NCBI GenBank assembly: GCA_030630315.1
Contig: DAOVNI010000050.1
Location: 1-8,471 of the forward strand
Source: Phycisphaerae bacterium
Lineage (GTDB): Bacteria > Planctomycetota > Phycisphaerae > Sedimentisphaerales > Anaerobacaceae
Reading direction: 5' to 3'
Length of the DNA stretch: 8,471 nucleotides
Shown: piece after piece, positions 1 through 5,719 of the stretch
How positions within the stretch are numbered: position 1 is the first letter of the stretch
Layout: each line of letters opens with the position of its first letter
Notes under the pieces: generated by a model
The model's database searches: none
Told to the model about the DNA's origin: nothing
What the model saw: only the letters and a program-made list of their open reading frames with translations
Made by a program: the position numbers and the translations under genes

Positions 1-1637
1 ATGCATCGACGGTAGTCGGGCTTGCCCGAGCATTCGGCAGCGGGGCTATGACCAATTCGATAGATGAGCTCAAGAAGGCAGGCTGCATATTTGTCATTGG
101 CTCAAACACGACCGAGGCCCATCCGGTGATTGGTCTTTATATAAAAGAAGCGGTGATGAAAAATGGGGCCGAGTTGATAGTGGCCGACCCCCGTAAGATT
201 GACCTGGTTCGATTTGCCAGGCTGCATATCGCTCAAAAGCCGGGCACGGACGTAGCGCTTATTAATGCGATGATGAACGTAATTATAGAAGAAGGATTGC
301 ACGATAAGGCCTTTATCAACGAGCGGACGGAGGAGTTTAAAAAGCTCGAACCTGTATTGAAAGACTTTACTCCCGAAAGAGCGGAAGGCATTACGACAAT
401 TCCTGCGGAAAAAATTCGCGCAGCAGCGAGGTTGTACGCCAGGGCTGAGACCGCCAGTATCATTTACAGTATGGGCATCACTCAGCATACGACAGGTACT
501 GATAACGTGCTTTCGTTAGCTAATCTGGCAATGCTTACGGGTAATGTGGGCGCCGAATCGACGGGCGTCAATCCTTTGCGTGGACAGAACAATGTGCAGG
601 GCGCCTGCGACCTCGGAGCGCTGCCTAACGTGTACCCCGGGTATCAATCCGTCGAAGATTCCCAGATACAGACCAAATTCGAGTCGGAGTGGGGGAGAAA
701 ACTTTCGTGCCGCACGGGACTTACGGTTGTCGAGATGATGCACGCGATAGAAGAGGAAAAAGTCAAAGCGTTGTATATAATGGGAGAGAACCCCGCTCTT
801 TCGGACCCGAACCTGAACAGAACCAGAGAAGCTCTGGAGGAAGTGGATTTCCTGGTGGTTCAGGATATTTTCCTTTCAGAAACGGCTGAGTACGCCGACG
901 TTGTATTGCCATCGGTCTGTTTTGCGGAAAAGGACGGCACTTTCACGAATACCGAACGTCGGGTTCAGCGGGTTCGAAAGGCCGTTGCTCCGCCGGGACA
1001 GGCCCGAAGTGACTGGGAAATCATCTGCGAGGTTGCGACGAAGATGGGGTATCCGATGGCATACGGGCGCGCCGACAAGATAATGGATGAAATCGCAACG
1101 GTCACTCCCATCTATGGCGGCCTGTCCTTTGAGAGGGTAAATTCGGTTGGGCTGCAGTGGCCCTGCCCGGACAAGGAGCATCCCGGCACGAGGTTCCTGC
1201 ACGAGGGAACATTCAAAAGGGGTAAGGGTAAATTCCACGCGGTTGAATTTGTGGCAGCCGACGAGCTGCCGGATAAGGATTATCCTTTTGTATTGACAAC
1301 CGGCAGGCAGTTGTATCAGTTCCATACCGGTACGATGACAAGAAAGTCAGCAGTCATCAATCAGGTTTCGCCGACAGGGTACGTAGAGATACATCCCGAT
1401 GATGCGGCCAGACTTGAAATCAGCAGCGGTGAGAACGTTGAAGTAATCACTCGGCGAGGAAAGGTAACCACACCGGCAAGGGTAACCGGCAGCATCGAAA
1501 AAGGCTGGCTGTTTATGCCGTTCCATTTCAGGGAAAGCCCTGCCAATATGCTGACCAATGACGCATTGGACCCGACGGCCAAGATACCGGAATACAAGGT
1601 TTGTGCAGCAGCCGTTCATTTAGTTCGTAGTTCGTAG
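1..1637 (+). CDS. fdhA: Formate dehydrogenase catalytic subunit, 5'-truncated by window edge
   Basis: C-terminal portion of a molybdopterin (Mo or W) formate dehydrogenase alpha subunit, which interconverts CO2 and formate and so feeds the methyl branch encoded opposite. The frame is open to the left edge: bases 3-47 read ASTVVGLARAFGSGA before the first ATG at 48, matching the family block just after the active-site Cys/Sec-His pair, so 48 is an internal Met and not the start. Visible family blocks are SNTTEAHPVIG, DPRKIDLVRFA, NPLRGQNNVQGACD (the Arg codon 579-581 corresponds to the conserved active-site Arg), YIMGENPALSDPN, ADVVLPSVCFAEKDGTF and the C-terminal dinucleotide-binding domain with TTGRQLYQFHTGTMT. 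The N-terminal Fe-S part and the active-site codon lie outside the window. The last residues and TAG stop run into an intergenic repeat. Whether the enzyme is NAD-, ferredoxin- or hydrogenase-linked cannot be seen. The family call is secure; the subtype is not. Confidence 0.95.
   Translation, partial: ASTVVGLARAFGSGAMTNSIDELKKAGCIFVIGSNTTEAHPVIGLYIKEAVMKNGAELIVADPRKIDLVRFARLHIAQKPGTDVALINAMMNVIIEEGLHDKAFINERTEEFKKLEPVLKDFTPERAEGITTIPAEKIRAAARLYARAETASIIYSMGITQHTTGTDNVLSLANLAMLTGNVGAESTGVNPLRGQNNVQGACDLGALPNVYPGYQSVEDSQIQTKFESEWGRKLSCRTGLTVVEMMHAIEEEKVKALYIMGENPALSDPNLNRTREALEEVDFLVVQDIFLSETAEYADVVLPSVCFAEKDGTFTNTERRVQRVRKAVAPPGQARSDWEIICEVATKMGYPMAYGRADKIMDEIATVTPIYGGLSFERVNSVGLQWPCPDKEHPGTRFLHEGTFKRGKGKFHAVEFVAADELPDKDYPFVLTTGRQLYQFHTGTMTRKSAVINQVSPTGYVEIHPDDAARLEISSGENVEVITRRGKVTTPARVTGSIEKGWLFMPFHFRESPANMLTNDALDPTAKIPEYKVCAAAVHLVRSS
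16..29 (+). promoter_or_regulatory. Possible SECIS-like hairpin just 3' of the FdhA active-site codon
   Basis: The sequence TCGGGCTTGCCCGA is a perfect inverted repeat inside the fdhA coding sequence. If the codon just left of the window is TGA (selenocysteine), this hairpin starts about 17 nt after it, in the range where bacterial SECIS stem-loops sit. The loop lacks the GGUC motif of the E. coli fdhF element and the codon itself is not visible, so this is only a possibility. The hairpin may simply be a by-product of Gly-Leu-Ala-Arg codons. Confidence 0.2.
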
Positions 1638-1670
1638 TCTACGAACTCATAACTACCAACTACGAACTAC
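1620..1670. repeat. TTCGTAG-type inverted repeat between convergent fdhA and metF
   Basis: Two direct copies of the unit AGTTCGTAG (1622-1630 and 1629-1637) are followed by inverted copies. GTTCGTAG (1630-1637) and CTACGAAC (1639-1646) form a palindrome around one base. GTAGTTCGTAGT (1627-1638) is the exact reverse complement of ACTACGAACTAC (1659-1670), giving a 12-bp stem with a 20-nt loop. The repeat begins inside the last codons of fdhA, supplies its TAG stop, and ends 3 nt before the metF stop. It could serve as a bidirectional terminator hairpin between the convergent genes, but the stem is AT-rich with no clean T-tract on either side, so it is recorded as a repeat. Confidence 0.8.
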
Positions 1671-1673
1671 TTA

Positions 1674-2549
1674 TTATAACCCGGCCATTTCCAAAACGGC
1701 GGCTACATGCCGTTCCCACCCCAAAGCCATAATATGAATTCCCTGACACAAATCCTTCAGCTCTCTAATCAGACGTGCCGAGATTTCCAGGCTTTTTTCG
1801 ACTCTTTTTTCTTTGCCCGCACTGGTCAATTCATCAATAATCGAGTCAGGAACATAAACTCCTGCGACATTTGCATTCATAAACCTTGCCATACCGGGCG
1901 ATTTCAAAAACACAATTCCTGCCATAACAGGCACCTTCAGATGCTCGACCTTTTCACAAAAGTTAGCAAACTTATCCACTTCATAAACCGCCTGGGTCTG
2001 GAAGAACTCCGCCCCGGCGTCGATCTTTTTCTCCATCTTTATAATCTGCGGCTCCAGCGGCTCTGCGCCCGGATTCACCGTTGCTCCCAGGGCAAATTGT
2101 GGCGGCTGACCTTCTAAATCATTGCCGGCCATATCTTTGCCGTTCATTAATCCCTTGGCTGCCGATAGAAGCTGTACCGAATCCAAATCGAACACAGGCA
2201 TCGCCTCAGGATGGTCACCCAATTGCGGATGGTCGCCGGTAAGACACAATAGATTCTCAATGCCTAATACTGCAGCGCTTAAAATATCCGACTGCAAACT
2301 TAGCCGATTACGGTCCCGGCAGGTAAGCTGACATATCGGCTCGAAGTCTTTCTCTTTCAAAAGACGGCAGGTCGCCAATGAGCCAAGCCTCAATACCGAG
2401 CTTTGCAAATCAGTAACATTGAAAGCGTCGATCTTGCTTCGCAGGGGCTCCAGCTCATCTATTATTTTTTCAACTTCAATACCCTTAGGCGGCCCGACCT
2501 CACAGGTAATTACGAATTTGCCTTCTTTAAAGCGCTCAGTAAGTTTCAT
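1674..2549 (-). CDS. metF: 5,10-Methylenetetrahydrofolate reductase (MetF)
   Basis: Flavin-dependent TIM-barrel enzyme reducing methylene-THF to methyl-THF, the last step of the methyl branch. The protein is 291 aa, normal for acetogen-type MetF. Visible motifs are ITCEVGPP (Glu17 matches the catalytic Glu of E. coli MetF), NVTDLQSS (45-51 region), CQLTCRDRNR (73-82), CLTGDHP (Asp106, flavin-contacting position), GATVNPGAEP (155-164) and GAEFFQTQAVY (179-189). The ATG start is supported by an AAGGAT Shine-Dalgarno 5 nt upstream. It lies 127 nt downstream of metV, whose product is the usual partner of this MetF type, and is the last gene of the run. There is no C-terminal Fe-S or regulatory domain, so electrons must come from a partner, probably MetV. 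A methionine-biosynthetic MetF is possible but unlikely given the neighbours. Confidence 0.96.
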   Translation of the reverse strand: MKLTERFKEGKFVITCEVGPPKGIEVEKIIDELEPLRSKIDAFNVTDLQSSVLRLGSLATCRLLKEKDFEPICQLTCRDRNRLSLQSDILSAAVLGIENLLCLTGDHPQLGDHPEAMPVFDLDSVQLLSAAKGLMNGKDMAGNDLEGQPPQFALGATVNPGAEPLEPQIIKMEKKIDAGAEFFQTQAVYEVDKFANFCEKVEHLKVPVMAGIVFLKSPGMARFMNANVAGVYVPDSIIDELTSAGKEKRVEKSLEISARLIRELKDLCQGIHIMALGWERHVAAVLEMAGL

Positions 2550-2561
2550 ACCTTATCCTTT

Positions 2562-2680
2562 CACCGCAGAGTTCGCGGAGAACGCAGAGGTAATATAGAT
2601 TTAAAAACATTATACTTTTAGTTTTTATTCTCAGCGGTCTCTCCGTAAGGAGTCCCAAGGACTGCGTTCTCGGCGGTTAA
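2562..2680. repeat. Pair of inverted ACCGC/GAGAACGCAG intergenic repeats between metV and metF
   Basis: The left copy on the + strand (2562-2591) reads CACCGCAGAGTTCGCGGAGA and continues ACGCAGAGGT. The right copy lies on the - strand (2680 down to about 2629) and begins TTAACCGCCGAGAACGCAG. The core GAGAACGCAG (2578-2587) is the exact reverse complement of CTGCGTTCTC (2662-2671), so the transcript could form a long-range hairpin around an AT-rich centre (2591-2630). Local hairpins also occur: CCGC/GCGG (2564-2567 with 2575-2578), CTCC/GGAG (2641-2644 with 2649-2652) and AGTCC/GGACT (2651-2655 with 2659-2663). The right copy overlaps the metV stop codon. Similar ACCGCAGAG-type elements are common in gaps of some environmental bacterial genomes; membership of a named family is not claimed. 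Confidence 0.75.
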
Positions 2681-3348
2681 GTTTTTGTTTCTATGTCATA
2701 AAATGATGTTTCTCGCAAGTCCCTGGAAGGTAACATCTTGCTGTGGTCTCTGGCCTTGTGGAATTTCTTTAGATTTTCCAACCGCCCTATCTTTTCCAGC
2801 CGTTCATAAATCAACTGCCAGCCGCAATCTTTCTCCGAGTCAACTTCGCACTTGCCATCTTGCGCCCCCCCACAAGGCCCATTAAGCAGACTTTTGGCAC
2901 AAAAAGTGATTGGGCAGATACCCCCGGTATAATCTAAAGCGCAGTCCCCACATGCCTGGCAGCGTTCATCCGCCGGCCAAAGCCCCTGCAAGCCGCCGAG
3001 GGACACAGTGTTTGCAGCAGGGTGCACGACCTTATCCACCACCTTAGCAACCGCTTGTACACCGACTCCACAACTCAGCACCAAGATAGACTCCGCTTGT
3101 TCAATCTTGTCCATCTCTCTGGCGAGCCTCGCGGCCACCAACACCTTATTGCAGAGAAAATCCACCAAAGCTGTGCCTGTCAGGTTCTTGCCTGCTTTTT
3201 CCAGCTCGGCTTTTATTGTCGAAAGTGCCTTTTCCCCGCCGGTTTCGCAGACTTCCGCACAACCATTGCAAGCCAGCAGGAAGATTTTCGATTCGGCGCC
3301 GAGCGACTCCAGCACTTCCTCTGTTGGTTTATTTTGTGTGAATAGCAT
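2677..3348 (-). CDS. metV: MetV, zinc-finger/Fe-S subunit partner of methylene-THF reductase
   Basis: Matches the MetV family (methylene-THF reductase C-terminal/zinc-binding domain), the small cysteine-rich partner that carries electrons to MetF in acetogens. From the ATG at 3348 it is 223 aa with 13 cysteines: LLACNGCAEVC (Cys27, 30, 34), Cys66, Cys93, ERCQACGDC (130, 133, 136), GICPITFC (145, 150), then NGPCGG, GKCEVD and KDCGWQLIYERL (159, 167, 175). The frame stays open to a TTG at 3375, which overlaps the hydrogenase stop. The ATG at 3348 is preferred because GAGGAA sits 7 nt before it and the protein then begins like other MetV proteins. It follows the hydrogenase large-subunit gene by 23 nt, so the two are surely co-transcribed. 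The TAA stop falls within the edge of the downstream repeat. The family call is firm; cluster types are inferred. Confidence 0.93.
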   Translation of the reverse strand: MLFTQNKPTEEVLESLGAESKIFLLACNGCAEVCETGGEKALSTIKAELEKAGKNLTGTALVDFLCNKVLVAARLAREMDKIEQAESILVLSCGVGVQAVAKVVDKVVHPAANTVSLGGLQGLWPADERCQACGDCALDYTGGICPITFCAKSLLNGPCGGAQDGKCEVDSEKDCGWQLIYERLEKIGRLENLKKFHKARDHSKMLPSRDLRETSFYDIETKT

Positions 3349-3355
3349 CTTCAAT

Positions 3356-3361
3356 TTCCTC
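3356..3361 (-). promoter_or_regulatory. Shine-Dalgarno site that sets the metV start
   Basis: On the - strand GAGGAA stands 7 nt before the ATG at 3348. The longer TTG-initiated reading from 3375 has no comparable site at the right distance. This supports the 223-residue MetV. Confidence 0.6.
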
Positions 3362-3371
3362 AAGTACCATA

Positions 3372-4856
3372 TCAAACAACTCTAAAGACCCCTAATTCGC
3401 TTCCTCGCCCGTCAAGTAGATGAACCGAGCAGGCCAGACAAGGGTCGAACGCCCGCACAATTCGGACGAGCTCAAAGGGATTATCTTTGTCCTTGACCTT
3501 CGTACCTATCAATGCCTGCTCCACTGCTCCGGGCTGGTCCTTATCATCTTTTGGTGAAGCATTCCAGGCCGTCGGTGTGATGACCTGATACCGGGCTATT
3601 TTCTTGTCCTTGATAGTTATCCAGTGTCCCACTGCGCCTCGGGGAGCTTCAGTTAAACCCGCTCCTTCGTCCTCATCAGGAATCTGGCTCTCGACGATAG
3701 TCGGCTCATCAGGCTTTAGCTCTTGCAGCCAGTCCGCCATAGCATCGGCAACGAGCTTGCTCTCTAAGGCCCTTGCTGCGTGTCGCCCAAGGACAGAATA
3801 CAAAGCATCAACGCCGGCACCGAATTCACCAAGGACCGAATCAACCAACTTTTTTGTCATTGCGTCACCCTGCACATAATTGCTTACCATTCGTGCCAGA
3901 GGCCCAAGCTCGCAAACCTGGCCTTTATACCGCGGAGACTTGATAAATGAATATGCTTCTTTCTTTTTAAGCTCCGGCTTTGTTTCGCCTTGGGCAGGGT
4001 TTTTCCCTGAACTGGAATCTACATACCAGGAATGCTTTACGTCCTCGGTAATATTTTCCTTGGCAAACGGCTCAAGCTGCAAATCGGGCGAAACAACTCC
4101 ACTCTTGAACAGCTTGCCGGTCGGCAAATCAAACCCGCCATAAGCAAGAAGCCTTCTGCAGCCTTTGCCAATCTCAAAATAATCGCCATAGACTTTTGCA
4201 ACGGCTATCACATCAGGAACGTATGTATTATCAATAAAGTCGCGTATTTCATTCAATCGCCACAGGAAATTGGTTATTTTATCCTCGGTCGGTTTTTCGG
4301 TAACTCCGCCGGGAACAATGCCGACATTATGCGGCATCTTCCCGCCAAATATCGCCAGCATCTCCTGACATTTGCGTCTTATATCCAGCGCTCTTACATA
4401 ATGGTTCACCAATTCAGCGTTTGCCTCACCGGTTACGCGATAATCACCCTCGTATCGCGGCACAAAGGGGGAAAGAGCCCCAAGGGCACCTGCCGCATCT
4501 ACGTAATCCAGGGCTGCAAGATGGTAGAAATGCAAGATATGCGATTGCAGGAAGTTGGCGCCAAGTAAAAGGCAGCGAATAAGCTTACCGTTATCCGGGA
4601 TTTTGTCACCCAGACCAAAAGCATTGTCGAGACACAATGCCGATGCCGTCGCATGAGAAGTGGGGCAGACGCCGCATATACGTTGGGTCAAACGATTCGC
4701 ATCGCGTGGGTCCCTGCCCTGCAGGATTATCTCGAAACCGCGAAAAAGGGTCCCGGCGCTTTTAGCGTCTTTCACCACGCCATCGTCTATCACGGCCTCG
4801 ATAGCCATGTGACCTTCTATTCTTGTTATTGGGTCAATCTTTATTTTTGTGACCAT
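3372..4856 (-). CDS. [NiFe] hydrogenase large (catalytic) subunit
   Basis: Carries the Ni-Fe site that splits or makes H2. The protein is 494 aa. The N-terminal block ITRIEGH (Glu14, the usual proton-relay Glu) and the L1 motif QRICGVCPTSHA (Cys61, Cys64) pair with the C-terminal L2 motif DPCLACSVH (Cys473, Cys476). All four metal ligands are present and are cysteine, so it is not a [NiFeSe] enzyme. The SPRYKGQVCELGPLARM block is also typical. Fifteen residues (480-494) follow His479 and should be removed by a maturation endopeptidase; neither that protease nor hyp genes are in the window. The start ATG lies inside the end of the small-subunit gene (16-nt overlap) with GAGGAT 5 nt upstream, suggesting coupled translation. 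Motifs look closest to group 1/2 uptake-type enzymes rather than MvhA, but the subgroup needs a tree. Its place between folD and metV suggests a link to methylene-THF reduction. Confidence 0.95.
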   Translation of the reverse strand: MVTKIKIDPITRIEGHMAIEAVIDDGVVKDAKSAGTLFRGFEIILQGRDPRDANRLTQRICGVCPTSHATASALCLDNAFGLGDKIPDNGKLIRCLLLGANFLQSHILHFYHLAALDYVDAAGALGALSPFVPRYEGDYRVTGEANAELVNHYVRALDIRRKCQEMLAIFGGKMPHNVGIVPGGVTEKPTEDKITNFLWRLNEIRDFIDNTYVPDVIAVAKVYGDYFEIGKGCRRLLAYGGFDLPTGKLFKSGVVSPDLQLEPFAKENITEDVKHSWYVDSSSGKNPAQGETKPELKKKEAYSFIKSPRYKGQVCELGPLARMVSNYVQGDAMTKKLVDSVLGEFGAGVDALYSVLGRHAARALESKLVADAMADWLQELKPDEPTIVESQIPDEDEGAGLTEAPRGAVGHWITIKDKKIARYQVITPTAWNASPKDDKDQPGAVEQALIGTKVKDKDNPFELVRIVRAFDPCLACSVHLLDGRGSELGVFRVV

Positions 4857-5707
4857 ATCATATCCTCGAGAGTAATTTTCTCGTACATTGGAGACGTGCC
4901 ATCCGGGAACTCCGGCTCAACGCACCCAAGACAGGGCGAGCCTGCCTTCACGCACCAACTTACGCCGTTGTTCCACTGTCTCAAAGGGCAATCGGCATAA
5001 GTGTAATGGCCCTTGCAGCCTAACTGATAAAGGCATCCGGGCTCGCCTAACTTTTGGGCGAATTTGCCCTTATCGAAGTCCGCCCGCCTGGGGCAGTTCT
5101 CGTGGATTAATTGCCCATAGAAAAGCTTTGGCCGGGCCAGGTCGTCCAAATCAAGGGCTTCGGCGCCGGAGAATAATATCACGGATACCGTACCTATAAA
5201 CCAATCCGGGTGAAGAGGACAACCGGGAAGGTTTACCACCGGCGTCTCGATTCCCTTTTCGTCAAACACCGCCTTTACGCCCTTGCAGGCGGTAGGATTT
5301 GGCTTCGCTGCAGGAATTCCGCCGAAGGCGGCACAGGTGCCAAGGGCAATCACCAGCATTGCATTTTTCCCAAGTTCTTCAACACTCTGTTGAATGGTCA
5401 AATGCTTGCCGTCTTTCTCGCCGATACTGCCGTAGGCACCACCCTCTGCGGTAGGAATCGCACCTTCAACGATTAATATATAGCCGCCTTTGCGGTTCTT
5501 TTCGGTGTCTTTGAGAACCTCAATGACCGGCTCGCCCTGACCGGCCATTATTGTTGCGTGGAACAACAAATTAAGTTGATGGCCGGGCACCAGCTCATCC
5601 AGCAAAAGATTCTGGATTCTGGGGCTCACCGCATTCAAAACAGATACGGAACAGCCCGTACAACCCGCTCCCTGCAACCAAATTACCGGATATTTCTTTG
5701 TAGCCAC
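4841..5707 (-). CDS. [NiFe] hydrogenase small (Fe-S) subunit, no Tat signal
   Basis: Electron-transfer subunit of the hydrogenase, 288 aa. Proximal cluster ligands are Cys16 and Cys19 (GAGCTGCSVS), Cys125 (GTCAAFGG) and Cys163 (LPGCPLHPDWF). Distal cluster ligands are His202 and Cys205 (IHENCPRR), Cys225 and Cys231 (CLYQLGC). Medial ligands are Cys240 (ADCP), Cys259 and Cys262 (SPCLGC), plus an extra Cys252 in SWCVKAG where [3Fe-4S] enzymes have Pro (WPVQAG), predicting a [4Fe-4S] medial cluster. The start is GTG with AAAGGA 6 nt upstream. A TAG in the same frame (the folD stop) lies only four codons before it, so no Tat leader can be encoded. There is no C-terminal membrane helix. The enzyme should therefore be a soluble cytoplasmic dimer. 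It follows folD by 12 nt. Confidence 0.95.
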   Translation of the reverse strand: MATKKYPVIWLQGAGCTGCSVSVLNAVSPRIQNLLLDELVPGHQLNLLFHATIMAGQGEPVIEVLKDTEKNRKGGYILIVEGAIPTAEGGAYGSIGEKDGKHLTIQQSVEELGKNAMLVIALGTCAAFGGIPAAKPNPTACKGVKAVFDEKGIETPVVNLPGCPLHPDWFIGTVSVILFSGAEALDLDDLARPKLFYGQLIHENCPRRADFDKGKFAQKLGEPGCLYQLGCKGHYTYADCPLRQWNNGVSWCVKAGSPCLGCVEPEFPDGTSPMYEKITLEDMIWSQK

Positions 5708-5713
5708 TTCTGT

Positions 5714-5719
5714 TCCTTT
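5714..5719 (-). promoter_or_regulatory. Shine-Dalgarno site supporting the GTG start of the hydrogenase small subunit
   Basis: AAAGGA on the - strand ends 6 nt before the GTG at 5707. The folD TAG stop lies immediately upstream in the same frame. No ATG occurs in frame before the conserved VIWLQGAGC block, so GTG is the only sensible start. Confidence 0.7.

Noticed and set aside
48..50. ATG at 48 as the true start of the formate dehydrogenase
   Set aside because: The frame is open to base 1 and the 15 residues before it match conserved FdhA sequence, so this is an internal Met of a truncated gene.
876..1325. 149-codon open frame on the - strand inside fdhA
   Set aside because: Shadow of strongly conserved fdhA sequence with no recognisable protein features.
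1638..1673. Classic rho-independent terminator
   Set aside because: The stem is AT-rich and no uninterrupted T-tract follows it on either strand, so only a repeat with possible terminator function is claimed.
2562..2680. CRISPR array
   Set aside because: Only two copies in inverted orientation, no regular spacers and no cas genes.
3349..3375. TTG start for metV giving nine extra residues
   Set aside because: It overlaps the hydrogenase stop, lacks a well-placed Shine-Dalgarno, and the extension is not typical of MetV; the ATG at 3348 has GAGGAA 7 nt upstream.
4032..4568. 178-codon open frame on the + strand
   Set aside because: Antisense shadow of the hydrogenase large subunit, with no domain or ribosome site of note.
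3372..5707. F420-non-reducing (Mvh) or HDCR-type hydrogenase assignment
   Set aside because: No MvhD or HdrA is present and motifs differ from MvhA/MvhG; HDCR uses [FeFe] hydrogenase. The nearby FdhA is on the opposite strand.
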